DNA of 64,000 nucleotides from Rubritalea profundi (GCF_002954445.1 NZ_MQWA01000001.1:1258421-1322420); one strand, 5' to 3'. Positions 37,965-48,739 are shown, counted from the first letter of the stretch. The notes: generated by a model from the sequence alone, not told the origin. Translations and numbers: made by a program.

Positions 37965-40900
37965 ATGCATCGGTTCTTTTTGTCCATCACGCTAGTATTT
38001 AGCCTCGCCCTCTCACTCAATACGTGGGCTCAAGCTGATTTAATCCAAAGTCTAGAGTCTGGTTCTCCATCCGAATCTGATTTGATCAAAGCTACACACG
38101 CACTTTCAACTCCTCAAGCCCGATCGATCATTGAAAAAGCCATTGCAAAAGCCCAGCCATTCCCTCGCAAAAACCTCGTCAATCTACTCAGCCACCAGCA
38201 ACTCATCGTAAGGATTGGCAGCCTAGAGCTGCTAGAAAATGCTGCTGCTGAAGACTTTGGTTTCAACCCATGGGACGAGCCAGCGAAAAACGAATCCACC
38301 CAACTCGCTCTTCAGCGTTGGAAACAGTGGGCTGACTCAGACTCTAAAATAGAAAGTAGCTCGGTAAAACTCTCTGAAGAACAACTCCAAAACTATATCC
38401 AGCAACTTCTCTCAGACGACAGAAATCGAGTCCAGAGAGCCCTGCGCATGTTAGAAACCAACAACTTCCATGCAGTCGCAGCTCTCCAGTCATTCCTAAT
38501 CGATCACCCAGAACTCCCTGAAGTTAAGCAACTAAAGCTGAAACAAGCTCAATACGAACTCGTCCTTATCAAGGCGAATCGCTCTAAAGCCGCAGGGCTT
38601 GCCAGAGATTTGGTCAAAGGGAACCGAGACCAACAACTCACAGCCCTCAGCCAACTCAAAAAACTGGGCCTTATAGCTATCCCCATCATCCGCGACTTCA
38701 TTGGTGAACAAGATGCTCTCACTAGAGAAACGGCTATGGACGCACTCCTCAGTGTTGGTGGCGCACAGGTTCTCTCACTCGTCGTCGAGGACCTTAAAAA
38801 TGAACAAGATGTCAACGTCCTCTACGTTGTTCTTAAAAACATCAAAGAAATCAACAACCCACAGTCTATAGCTATCGCGACCAGGCTTCTCACTCATGAA
38901 GATGAAGACATCGTGGTTGGATCAATCCAAGCTCTCACAAAATTGATAGCTAATAATTCTTCCCACTCCCCCTTTAGCTCATCTAACAAAAAAAATCTAA
39001 ACTCCGACTCACCAGTTCTGCCCTACCTCCATGACTCAAGGTGGCGAGTGAGAGTGGCCGCCATCAACCACGTCACCAAGCTTCAGCTCAAAGCCGCAGG
39101 CCCGAACTTGCTGAAACTCCTCAAGGAAGACGATGACGAATTCGTGCGCTCCCACTGTATTCAAGCAGCTGTAGCCATCAAACTTACTGACGGGCTACCA
39201 ACGCTAAAGAAACTCTTCTTCACCAATGACGAGCTTATTGGAGCCCTTACACCAGCGATCCTTGACCTTTCAAAGTCTATTCCAGCTGACCTGCTGGCTC
39301 ATCTAAAGTCGAGAGATCCCGACACCATCATTTCAGCACTCGCAGCATTCACAGATGACAAGAAGCCGATCCTCACTGTTGTCGCGGGCTATGCTCAGCA
39401 CTCAGATACTGACATCTCATGTGCGGCTCTCCGTATTCTAGCAAACGATGACGATAAGCTGAAATTCGACTTCGTCACCAACACCCTCACCGACTCTCTC
39501 AAATCTGGTTCTGAAGCAAAAATTCAAGCGATTCTCACCAGCATCGATCTACCACGCTTAAAAATTACGGACCCAAGACTCTTTCTTCCCACCCACACTT
39601 CACGCACTACCAGCTCTGTTCTTGATCCCCTCTACAAGGCCTTTCTAATGCCGGACGGCAAGCCTCTCACCCCAGCTCTCCCCACTGTAAAAACCGATTC
39701 GATTGGTGGGTTAAGCACCCTACTCACAACTCTAACAAATCTAGCTAACGAGCCCGGCAACAATAAGCGAACATTTCAGATAAGCCTCATTCTAACGAAA
39801 GCGGGTGACCCAAGGGGGCTAAAACTTATCAGCGAGAACATTGCCGAAATGCCTGTCAGCAAAAGGTCCTCTCTCGCTGACTCACTCTATTCTCCTAGCT
39901 CCGCTGAAACTCTCCCCATCTTTGATGTTCTTCTGGAAGATCCAGCTGACCACATCCGCAAGGAAGCGGCTCGCAATGCCTTCACCAATAAGAAGAACCT
40001 CAAACTCATCAAACTGGCCTTAGGTCACGTCGCCCGTGAAGACACATTGCTCAAACCCTCAGAAATCATCCAGTACCCGTTCTTTTCGGCCCTTAGAAAA
40101 TCTGGTGCAGCGTCGATCATGCAACAGTGGGCGAGCGAGCAATTTGCTAGCCCAACAGCCTCTGATAAAGTCAAAATACTGGCTCTCACAATCCACGGGA
40201 AAGCAATGCGTGTTAGAGACTCACAAGAAATCGAACAATTCACCAAGTCCACGAACCCATGGGTCCGGCGCGCAGCCTGGTATTCCATCGCTAGTAAAAA
40301 ATCATCCACCACCCCAGAGCAACTAGTCTCTATCACCAAGGACTCTAGCCCGCACGTCAGAGCAATCCTCGCTGAGGTATCGAGCAAAGAACGCACAAAC
40401 TGGAAGATCTATTTTAGCGACTCAGAATCCACTTCAGACAATAGCTATTCATCCTCAAGAAGCCGTCGGCGTATCACTCAAGAGCTCGAAGACGCACTAC
40501 GAGTGATTGCTGAAACGGACAGCTCTGTCGTCAACCAATTCGAAGCTAACTTTAGCCTACTGACTCATTCTCGCGATATCAACCTTCCTCTATTCATCGC
40601 ACTCCTCAGTAAAACCCCCAAAGAAACCCAAGCAACACGCAGGCTCTCCAGCTATGTAGAAAGCAACTTTAAAAAAATGGGCACAGGGATGCGCCCGCTG
40701 CTCGCTTACATCGATTTCAAAAGAATCAATGTCCGCTATCACAAAAAAATCCTAGAGCACTTCAAGTCTGACTCGAATGAAAATGAGGCATTCCATTCAT
40801 TCAAGAATTTAGCTCAAACCACTCAAGTTAGTGATGCACCCCAACACATCGAAGTCGAAAAAGTAGAACAACCAATCGACCGCAATAAACTCGTCGCCGT

Positions 40901-42013
40901 CTTTTCGAAAAAGAAGGCTGCAAGCAATGTGCCAAAGCTCTCGAAGTCATCGAAGACCTCAAAGCGGATTTCCCATTACTAGAAATTCAACACGTCTCGA
41001 TGAGCTCGAACGATGGCATACTTCTCAACGACCACCTATCTAACAAATTCAGTCTCCCGTCTAATGCCATAGGAAAGACTCCCTCTATCTTCACATCTCA
41101 AGGCTATGTCACCCCTCCAATTTCGGCGATCAAGCTTGGAGAGCTTCTAGAAAAAACCATGGCTAGCCCGCAGGATGAGACTTGGTTCCAGATCTCTAGT
41201 CCTGAGCTGATCGCTGCTGCAGAAGAGCGCGTCGACGCCCGCTACGACTCACTCACTCTCCCCATCGTCATCGCCGGAGGTTTGTTAGACGGCATCAACC
41301 CTTGCGCCTTTGCCACCATCATTTTCTTCCTCTCCTACCTCGGAGTCGCCAAGCGCTCGTCTAAAGAAATCTTCATGGTTGGCTCGGCATTTATCCTAGC
41401 GATTTTCATCTCCTATCTCTCAGTAGGATTGGTCTTCAATGAAATCATCGCTAAGCTCACCGAAAATAGCAGCTACCTGTGGCTGAAAAACGCTCTCAAC
41501 TACGTGTTCGCGGGCTTTGCTCTGCTAGTAGCTGTGCTGTCGCTAAAGGACTACTGGAAAGCACGCCAAGGTCGCCTCGACGACATGACGCTACAGCTGC
41601 CTAACTTCCTCAAAAAACGCATCAAAGGCGTCATCCGTAAGGGAGCTAAGTCATCACGCTTTGTCATTGCAGCCTTCTTCTCAGGCATAGCAATCTCCTT
41701 TCTCGAGCTAGCCTGTACTGGCCAAGTCTACGCGCCGATCATCTACAAGATCAATCAAGGTGCCGCCGATGCGACCTACATGCTGGTGCTCTACAACCTA
41801 GCCTTCATCCTGCCTCTAGTCATCATCTTCGCTCTAGCGATGGGCGGCATGAAATCCAATGCGCTGATCGACTTCCAGAAGAAGCACACAGCGACCGTGA
41901 AGTTGCTAACCGGTATTCTTTTCCTCTTACTTGCCGCTGTCCTTATTTTCTCAGACTTCTTCAGCGGCCTCTTAAAAAACATCCAGCCAGCACTGCTAAA
42001 CTTCATCGGCTAA
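37965..42013 (+). CDS. HEAT-repeat / thioredoxin-like / CcdA-DsbD-like fusion, one frameshift
   Basis: A signal peptide (MHRFFLSITLVFSLALSLNTWAQA) is followed by ~900 residues of HEAT-like helical repeats (for example LTRETAMDALLSVGG and WRVRVAAINHVTKLQ). At the TTTT of 40902-40905 the frame changes. With a fifth T it reads VFFEKEGCKQCAKALEVIEDLK, a thioredoxin-like CxxC domain (about 980-1070), and continues into a membrane domain (about 1100-1349). That domain has GLLDGINPCAFATIIFFLSYLG and ELACTGQVYAP, the two cysteine signatures of CcdA/DsbD electron carriers. The joined frame is exactly 1349 aa. As written it splits into 1005-aa and 337-aa frames. A thiol-redox role is inferred from the domains. 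Confidence 0.78.
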
Positions 42014-42211
42014 CATAAAGTTCCTACCGCGAAATAGACGAAAGTTCCGAAAGGGCGAGGACAATGAAGCGACGTTAAACACGAATCGCACTAATTTTAG
42101 CAAATCGCACGGCTGATTCAATCTGCATTCTTAAATCGAGCGTAGCGACCCTCGTCAATTCAGCAGAAATCTCTGTTGAATCTTTGACCCTCTCAGTGCA
42201 GCATCTGCCGC
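42014..42211. repeat. Intergenic dispersed-repeat remnants
   Basis: The spacer before aroD contains 'taccgcgaaatagacgaaag' (from about 42027), which recurs at 59836 as 'taccgcgaaaaagacgaaag', and 'gagcgtagcgac', similar to 'ggagcgcagcgact' at 53.3 and 60.0 kb. No gene is present. Confidence 0.5.
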
Positions 42212-42919
42212 ATGAGTATGAACCGCAGCCACCCGAGCATGCCACAAGGCCCTATGACCGTCGGCTCCATCGCCGATGCTAGCCTTCTCGATTACCCATT
42301 CTCGGCGGATGAATGCGAAATCGTAGAGTTCCGTCTCGACGGGTTACTCAAGAACCTGCAACAGGTTCGCGATCTGTTGATCAAACTCAAATCGAGCCAG
42401 CTGCAAACGCTCATCACCGCGCGCTGCACCTCAGAGGGCGGGCTCGCAGCTCTCACCACCGAGCAACGATGCCAACTCATCGGTGGACTCTCACCACTCG
42501 CCACCTTCGTCGACATCGAGCTAGCCAACCTAGAGGAAATGGAAAGCGCCGCTGATCAAGCCCGCACCAACGGAGCTCTCATCGTCGCCTCCTTCCACGA
42601 TTTCAAAAAGACCCCCGACACAGATTTCCTGCGCTCCAAGATCCGCCAAGCCATCGACCTCGGTGCCGACATGGTAAAAATTGCCGTCCATCATAACAGC
42701 GTGGAAGACATGTATCGCTGCGCTAGTTTACTTCAAGAAGGCCAGCCGATCGCCACTTCACTGATGGGTATGGGATCGCTTGCTCCAGTTTCTCGTGTCC
42801 TCTATTCCCAGCTTGGTTCCTTACTGAATTACGGTTATCTTGGAGTCAAGGAAACCGCACCTGGCCAGTGGCCCGCCAGCTTGCTCAGCCAAGCAATCCG
42901 CGCTTCCAAACGGTTTTAA
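42212..42919 (+). CDS. aroD: Type I 3-dehydroquinate dehydratase
   Basis: AroD dehydrates 3-dehydroquinate in the shikimate pathway via a Schiff-base lysine. The signatures are EFRLDGLL (substrate pocket), ITARCTSEGG, FVDIEL, ASFHDFKKTP (with the active His) and DMVKIAVHH, which carries the catalytic lysine. LMGMGSLAPVSRVL follows near the C-terminus. The 235 aa match a single-domain enzyme. The start is uncertain: 42212 is used, but the ATG codons 6, 27 and 42 bases downstream are also in frame. It is not in a visible shikimate operon. Confidence 0.95.
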   Translation: MSMNRSHPSMPQGPMTVGSIADASLLDYPFSADECEIVEFRLDGLLKNLQQVRDLLIKLKSSQLQTLITARCTSEGGLAALTTEQRCQLIGGLSPLATFVDIELANLEEMESAADQARTNGALIVASFHDFKKTPDTDFLRSKIRQAIDLGADMVKIAVHHNSVEDMYRCASLLQEGQPIATSLMGMGSLAPVSRVLYSQLGSLLNYGYLGVKETAPGQWPASLLSQAIRASKRF

Positions 42920-42959
42920 AGTGTTCCGTTGGCCGCATTCCGTTTTCCGATCCGACCCA

Positions 42960-43408
42960 ATGAAACGACTAAGAATCCCGCCTAACGGAACACGGAAAAC
43001 CGAACGCAAAACACTTCCGGCTCAGCGGGTAAAATGGTATAGCCAAATACTTCCCCTACTCATCCTCTGCGCTCTAACCACCTCCTTACTCGCACAGTCT
43101 GAAGAGAAACCTTGGCCTAAGCACCTCAAAAATCGGACTTCGCTCCCAAAGGTCGTTGCCACCCAGACCGACTCGCCACCCTTCCTCTATGAGTCGCGTA
43201 ACTTCCGCTTCATTTCGGATAAAAATCTCGACCTAAACAAAGTCCGCGAGTTCGCAAAAACTGCCGAATCCGTCCCAGCAGTAGTGGCTAACGTAAAAAT
43301 AGCTCTGCCCCCTACCCAGCCATTCTCACAAGTCAGAAAGCTGAAGCTCTGCAAAAAAGCCTAACCGCCTACTGGAAACCCAAAGGAATCATCATCACTT
43401 TTGAATAG
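42960..43408 (+). CDS. Short secreted protein, frameshifted and possibly truncated
   Basis: The ATG at 42960 is followed by a basic stretch and a hydrophobic export signal (ILPLLILCALTTSLLAQ). The mature part begins FLYESRNFRFISDKNLDLNKV, a pattern seen at the start of secreted DUF1570-like proteins. In the CCCCC of 43308-43312 one base is missing: with six C the frame reads ALPPYPAILTSQKAEALQKS and ends at 43408, total 149 aa. Relatives of this pattern are usually much longer, so the gene is probably also truncated. The following spacer is filled with repeats. The function is unknown. Confidence 0.45.
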
Positions 43409-43928
43409 TTTGTAGATTCGATAAAATCTACTCCAACAGATACTTATTTAACTCAATTAGCCTGTCTCATAGAGGAGAGAGTGTCGAAGGTCTGAAAGTC
43501 TAAGGTCAAGCTAGCAAAGTCTGGTGACTTTGGGAACCCAGCAATCGCGCCCACGCGATCTCACTGGACTTTGGACCTTAAGACTTTTGACACTGGCAAA
43601 TATCGAAGGCCTGAAAGTCGTGTAGGATTAGACACACACTATGTGCACAATGTGACGCTCTTCCCACGTAACGCGACCGTCCCGGTCGCTCAAAATAATT
43701 CCAGCGAAGCTGCTGACTCACGGCGCTCAGACCTCACCAGCGAACTTCAGCTCACCCAACAGACAGAGAATCAGGCCTTCGGCGATCAACTCAAGGCGAC
43801 CGAGACGGTCTCACTACGTAACGCGCCCGTCTCGGTCGCTCAAATTTTCTAGACTTCCAACAAATCTACAGCTTCTGATTTCAAGCTCAAAATAACTCTA
43901 AACTCTAAACTCTACCGGCTCCGCCGGC
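43409..43928. repeat. Repeat-filled spacer with two REP-like copies
   Basis: Two 29-base copies, 43666-43694 and 43816-43844 (acgtaacgcg.ccgtc.cggtcgctcaaa), are direct repeats with few mismatches. The second is part of a perfect 13-bp hairpin (43796-43808 with 43827-43839, GCGACCGAGACGG). Another word, tcgaagg.ctgaaagtc, occurs at 43484 and 43603. The 93-codon frame across this region is an artefact of the repeats. No gene is supported. Confidence 0.65.
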
Positions 43929-45938
43929 CTAATGCTTCACAATTTTCACTGGCGCGTCGGGGAGTGCTTTGAGGAACATTTTGCCGTAGCGCTTGGTGAC
44001 CACGCGGTTGTCGAGGATCACGACAATCCCCTTATCCTTTTCTGAGCGGATCAAGCGGCCTACGCCTTGGCGAAGTTTGATCACCGCCTCGGGCACGGAA
44101 TATTCCATGAACGGGTTGCCGCCCTCAGCCTCGATCGATTCTATTTTTGACTGCACCACTGGGTGGTCTGGCACCGAGAATGGTAAGCGGGTGACAATCA
44201 CATTGCTCAGCGACTCACCCGGCACATCGACGCCGGCCCAAAAGCTAGCCGTGCCAAAAAGCACGCTGTGGATGTCTTCGCGAAAGATCTCCACCATCTT
44301 GTGCCGTGGAGTTCCGTCACCTTGGACTAACAGTCGCCAGTCCATTTCTTCAAAATAGTCTTTCATGGCATCCGCCACATTGCGCATCACCTTGTAGCTG
44401 GTAAATAGCACGAAGGCCTTGCCCTCAGTGTATTTTAAAACTCGCCCAATCCAGTGCACCAAAGCCTCTTCGTAGGTAGGAGTCCCGGGGTCGGGCATCG
44501 CCTGCATGACGTAGATCTCCATTTGTTTTTTGTAATCAAACGGACTACCAATCTGCACAGCCTTGGCATGCTCGGCTCCCACTCGGCGGCGGAAGTAGCT
44601 CATATCTTCCTCACCGGCACTCAGAGTGGCACTGGTTAAAATACAGGTCCGTCCCTTACCAAACATCAGCTCACGCAGTCTATCAGCAACGTTGATAGGA
44701 GCTGAACGCAAGCTCAGCACATCTCCATCGCGTCCAGATTTTTCGATCCAATAGACGCTTTCCTCGTCGGTTTGATCGAGGAAAAGGCGTAAAGTCCCAT
44801 GCACCTCGCGCAGTCGGCGGGCACCATCCATCAGCTCCTTGCGGGCTGACGATTCTTTCTCTAACTTCTCAGCTTCATCCTCGACTTTATCCCACAACTT
44901 GCGCAGCGGTTCGGCTAGAGTGTTATCCACAATATCAGCTTCGCGCACTCTCGATTCCTTCGAGTATTGACCGAACTGGACACTCTCTTGGAGTTCATCG
45001 AAGAAGTCTTGTGAACGCTCTAGTAATTCTTCAGCCGCTTGAATCCCCTCGCCACAGCGTAGTTGTTTCAGCAGGCCTTTCTTGTTGCGCGGGTTGTACA
45101 GCCTCGACACATCGAAACGGAGTCCCGATTGACTCAAGCGCAGACCGAGCTGGTTCGCCGCGACATCCTCCAGTGTGTGGGCCTCATCAAAAATCACGAA
45201 ATCATTAGGGAAAATGTAGCCCATATCCCGCTCATCGCGATCGTCTGCAGCTGAATCTAACAACGAAAAGAAAAGTGTGTGATTCACGACGACAACATTC
45301 GCCTTCTCCACCCGCTTGCGCGCTTTTTGGTAAAAACAATTGCCGCGCGTCCCACAGCTCCGCGGAGTGCAAATGTGCGCCTCGCTACAAACTTGGCTCC
45401 AAACTTTAGGGGACGGACGGAAATCGAGTTCACTCAGTGTCCCATTCGTAGTCCCCTCAGCCCAGTCCCAGACTTGCTTGAGCTCGTCCACCTCACTTGA
45501 AGTGAATAGGTCACCTTTAGAATCCATCGCAATGCGCAAGCGCAATGGGCAAACGTAATTTTGGCGCCCTTTCAGCAAAACCGCGGTAAAATCTATTCCT
45601 AAAAGCTTTCGCACAATCGGGATATCTTTGTCGGTGAGTTGCTCTTGCAGGTTGATGGTGTGGGTGGAAATTACCGCTTTTTTACCACTCTGCACGGCAA
45701 ACTTCACCGCGGGAATCAAGTAGGCCAATGACTTTCCCACTCCAGTACCAGCCTCGACAGTGAGCACATTCGCCTGCTCCAGCGCAGAAGCGACCTCCAC
45801 AGCCATCTCTTGCTGCTCGGCGCGATACGCAAAATCTGGTGATTTCGACAGCAAGCCATCCGCGGAAAATATCCCGTGAATTTCATCAGCCAAGCCCTCA
45901 CAAGCCCCAGATCCAGTACCTTCTACAAATGCTATCAT
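43929..45938 (-). CDS. DinG-type iron-sulfur helicase
   Basis: This is an SF2 XPD/DinG-type 5'-3' helicase of 669 aa. Walker A is EAGTGVGKS (62-70), motif II is the DEAH box (252-255), and cysteines C131, C185, C191, C196 and C202 cluster where the FeS domain should be. One of these is extra to the usual four. The C-terminal motifs are GTASFWAGVDVPGESL and QGVGRLIRSEKDKG. DinG-like enzymes resolve R-loops and other structures and help the DNA-damage response. No ExoIII-type exonuclease domain is fused. It is monocistronic. The E. coli-style yoaA/dinG distinction cannot be made from sequence alone. Confidence 0.93.
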   Translation of the reverse strand: MIAFVEGTGSGACEGLADEIHGIFSADGLLSKSPDFAYRAEQQEMAVEVASALEQANVLTVEAGTGVGKSLAYLIPAVKFAVQSGKKAVISTHTINLQEQLTDKDIPIVRKLLGIDFTAVLLKGRQNYVCPLRLRIAMDSKGDLFTSSEVDELKQVWDWAEGTTNGTLSELDFRPSPKVWSQVCSEAHICTPRSCGTRGNCFYQKARKRVEKANVVVVNHTLFFSLLDSAADDRDERDMGYIFPNDFVIFDEAHTLEDVAANQLGLRLSQSGLRFDVSRLYNPRNKKGLLKQLRCGEGIQAAEELLERSQDFFDELQESVQFGQYSKESRVREADIVDNTLAEPLRKLWDKVEDEAEKLEKESSARKELMDGARRLREVHGTLRLFLDQTDEESVYWIEKSGRDGDVLSLRSAPINVADRLRELMFGKGRTCILTSATLSAGEEDMSYFRRRVGAEHAKAVQIGSPFDYKKQMEIYVMQAMPDPGTPTYEEALVHWIGRVLKYTEGKAFVLFTSYKVMRNVADAMKDYFEEMDWRLLVQGDGTPRHKMVEIFREDIHSVLFGTASFWAGVDVPGESLSNVIVTRLPFSVPDHPVVQSKIESIEAEGGNPFMEYSVPEAVIKLRQGVGRLIRSEKDKGIVVILDNRVVTKRYGKMFLKALPDAPVKIVKH

Positions 45939-46037
45939 GCGCGCAAGAAGCTGTACTCAATTCCCCCATAACTAGCAACTGAAACACGATTCATCTTCAA
46001 CTAACAATCATTCGATTGTAGGTTGCCGCATTCCATT

Positions 46038-46367
46038 ATGAGCAACGATTTCTACTATGACGAAGCCCTCAGCGGCAAAACTCCCATCGAAAAGGTACAC
46101 GAGAATGCTGACGTTCTCGCCTTCCATCACACTCGCCCGTCTTGGCCAGTGCATATTGTCGTCATCCCGAAGGCTCATATTCCCTCGCTCACTCAGCTGG
46201 ATGGCCACCCCATCGAGCTAGTCCACAAGGTTCTCGAAGTAGTCAGACTAGTCGCAGCTCAGGTGGAACAAGAGCACGGCTCCTGCCGCGTCCTAACTAA
46301 CCTCGGCGAATACCAAGACTCCAAGCACTTACACTTCCACGTCAATTCTGGTGAACCATTACGCTGA
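46038..46367 (+). CDS. HIT-family hydrolase
   Basis: This small histidine-triad protein (109 aa) acts on nucleotide phosphoramidates or similar. The triad is HLHFHV near the C-terminus, preceded by the characteristic NLGEYQDSKH. The first half shows IEKVHENADVLAFHHTRPSWPVHIVVIPKAHIPSL, typical for HinT-like proteins. The ATG at 46038 (MSNDFYYDE) is chosen over 46023 because the extension is not conserved in type. It precedes gshF by 77 bases on the same strand. Confidence 0.93.
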   Translation: MSNDFYYDEALSGKTPIEKVHENADVLAFHHTRPSWPVHIVVIPKAHIPSLTQLDGHPIELVHKVLEVVRLVAAQVEQEHGSCRVLTNLGEYQDSKHLHFHVNSGEPLR

Positions 46368-46444
46368 GGGTTAAATAGTTAGGGGCTACTCTATCCAACA
46401 GAAGAAAACATTGAATTTCTTGGGATTTGGGTTGAACCTGTGCC

Positions 46445-48739
46445 ATGCAGTTTCGCGACGCTCTCACGGTTCCATCCAGCCGAGCATGGCTCTTTAAGGG
46501 GAAATTTGGATTGGAGAAAGAGCACATCAGAGTGGATCGATCAGGTAAGCTGGCGCTCAGCCCGCACCCCGCAGTATTCGGCGACAAATTAGCCAACCCC
46601 TATGTGACTGTCGACTTCTCTGAGAGCCAGCTAGAGATGATCACCCCTCCCGTCGGCAGCATGGATGAAGCCCTCGGGTTTATGGAAACGATCCACGATA
46701 TCGTTACCGAGAATTTAGCCGACGAATTACTCTGGCCACAGAGCATGCCTCCAGCATTGCCCGAAGATGGTTCACAAATACCGCTCGCGCAGTTTACTAG
46801 CGAGCATCGGGCTCTGACTGAATACCGCAGATTTCTTGCTCAAACTTACGGTAGGAAGAAGCAGATGATCTCCGGCGTCCATGTCAACATCAGCCTGTCG
46901 GAAACCTTGATCGAAAAGCTCTTCGACTCATCTGCTTCAGAACATAGCCTCGGAGTTTTTCGCTCGCAGCTCTACATGAAAGCACTGCGAAACATGATGC
47001 GCCATCGTTGGATGATGATCGCCTTGTTAGGAAATTCTCCCGCCGCAGATAAAAGCTATATCACGATGTGTCCTGACCTACCTCAAGTCACTCCCAATAC
47101 CTGCTGCGGACAAAAAACTGTATCCGTTAGAGCAAGCATTTGTGGCTACAAGAACAATGAAGACTTCGTGCTCGATTACACCGACTGGTCTAGCTTTCAC
47201 AGATTAGTTCGCGACTTAGTCGATGCTGGAAAGCTAATCCACGAAAAAGAACTCTATAGCCCGATCCGGATCAAAACTCACCTGCAGACTGGCGAGATCA
47301 CTCACCTGGAAATGCGCATGTTAGATTTAGACCCTACTACCAAAGTAGGAATCCGCCCAGAGAGCCTCCATCTGCTCCACCTCTATATGCTCTGGGCAAT
47401 GACACAAGATGAGCCTAAGCCATTTGATTCCGAGCAACAGAAGATAGCCACTCAGAATCAGTACCATTGTGCCTGCTGCGGATTTGACAGCAAGATAGTA
47501 GGCGTCGATGGCGTGGCCTTCCCGCATAGTTCAAAGAAAGAGGTCAGCAACTTCCTATCAGAAATAAGCGCCCTCGTCCCAGCTGGAAACGATAGCTATA
47601 GTGAAGCTGTGCGCTACTTCCAAAATCAACTCGACTCCCCCGAACTCTCGCCGCTTGAGCAATCACGCAAAGGTATCCACAGCGAAGGCTTCATCGAATA
47701 CAACCTCACACAAGCAAAGGCCTTCCAACAAGTGAGCTCCGAACAAACATTCCGGTTCAACGGACTCGAAGACCTCGAGCTTTCGACCCAACTTATGTTG
47801 CGTGAAGCTGTCCTTCGAGGCATCAGATTCAACCTGCTAGACCGTGATGAGAACTTCGTCCAATTTGAGAAAGACGGTCATACCGAATACATCCAACAGG
47901 CCACCAAAACCTCGAAGGACAACTATGCGACCATCCTGATGATGGAGAATAAACTCGTCACCAAGAAGGTGCTCCACGCAGCCAACCTAACTGTCCCACT
48001 CGGCGGCCACTACACAGATGCAGCCCACGCCAAAGCCGATTACTTCAGGTATCAGGCAAAGCCAATCGTGGTGAAGCCAAAGTCGACTAACTTCGGACTA
48101 GGCATCAGCATTCTCAAACAAAACGAAAACCAACAACATTACGACCAAGCGATCGACATGGCATTCGCCGAGGACACGAGTGTGTTGGTCGAGCCCTTTG
48201 TCGAAGGCAGAGAGTTTCGCTTCTTCCTCATCAATGGCGCAGTCGAAGGCATCCTCCACCGCGTCCCGGCCAACGTCTGCGGCGATGGAGCTCTCACCAT
48301 CGCCGAGCTAGTAGCACTGAAGAATCAAGACCCACTGCGAGGCAAAGGCTACGTCACCCCGCTGGAGAAAATTGAACTTGGTCAAGCCGAATGCCTCTTT
48401 CTCGAAACCCAAGACCTCACAGTTGACGACATTCCTAGTGAAGACGAGACCATCTACCTCAGAGAGAACTCGAACATCAGCACCGGCGGCGACAGCATAG
48501 ACTTCACCGACGAAGTCCACCCTAGCTACAAGCGCATAGCCAGCCTAGCAGCCAAGGCTGTGGCCGCTGAAATCACAGGTCTCGATATGATCATCCCAGA
48601 TATCGACATCCCCGCTTCGGCGGAGAATTACTCGATCATCGAGATGAACTTCAATCCAGCGATCCACATTCATTGTTTTCCCTACCGTGGAAAAAACCGT
48701 CATCTCAACTCCAAGCTCATGACCTTCCTTGGGTTTTAG
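46445..48739 (+). CDS. gshF: Bifunctional glutamate-cysteine ligase / glutathione synthetase
   Basis: GshF makes glutathione in two ATP-dependent steps in one protein. The 764 aa fit the fusion. The N-terminal gamma-glutamylcysteine ligase part shows FGLEKEHIRVDRSGKL, FSESQLEMITPP and ISGVHVNISL, all family marks. From about residue 505 an ATP-grasp domain follows (VVKPKSTNFGLGISI, FVEGREFRFFLINGAVEGILHRVPANV, MNFNPAIHIHCFPY). Glutathione fits with the nearby thiol-redox genes (rhodanese at 48874; thioredoxin/CcdA fusion at 37965). No frame damage is seen. Confidence 0.95.
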   Translation: MQFRDALTVPSSRAWLFKGKFGLEKEHIRVDRSGKLALSPHPAVFGDKLANPYVTVDFSESQLEMITPPVGSMDEALGFMETIHDIVTENLADELLWPQSMPPALPEDGSQIPLAQFTSEHRALTEYRRFLAQTYGRKKQMISGVHVNISLSETLIEKLFDSSASEHSLGVFRSQLYMKALRNMMRHRWMMIALLGNSPAADKSYITMCPDLPQVTPNTCCGQKTVSVRASICGYKNNEDFVLDYTDWSSFHRLVRDLVDAGKLIHEKELYSPIRIKTHLQTGEITHLEMRMLDLDPTTKVGIRPESLHLLHLYMLWAMTQDEPKPFDSEQQKIATQNQYHCACCGFDSKIVGVDGVAFPHSSKKEVSNFLSEISALVPAGNDSYSEAVRYFQNQLDSPELSPLEQSRKGIHSEGFIEYNLTQAKAFQQVSSEQTFRFNGLEDLELSTQLMLREAVLRGIRFNLLDRDENFVQFEKDGHTEYIQQATKTSKDNYATILMMENKLVTKKVLHAANLTVPLGGHYTDAAHAKADYFRYQAKPIVVKPKSTNFGLGISILKQNENQQHYDQAIDMAFAEDTSVLVEPFVEGREFRFFLINGAVEGILHRVPANVCGDGALTIAELVALKNQDPLRGKGYVTPLEKIELGQAECLFLETQDLTVDDIPSEDETIYLRENSNISTGGDSIDFTDEVHPSYKRIASLAAKAVAAEITGLDMIIPDIDIPASAENYSIIEMNFNPAIHIHCFPYRGKNRHLNSKLMTFLGF

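Noticed and set aside
43571-43852. 93-codon frame after the truncated gene
   Set aside because: It is made of the REP-like repeats, and its two near-identical peptide pieces simply translate the repeat copies.
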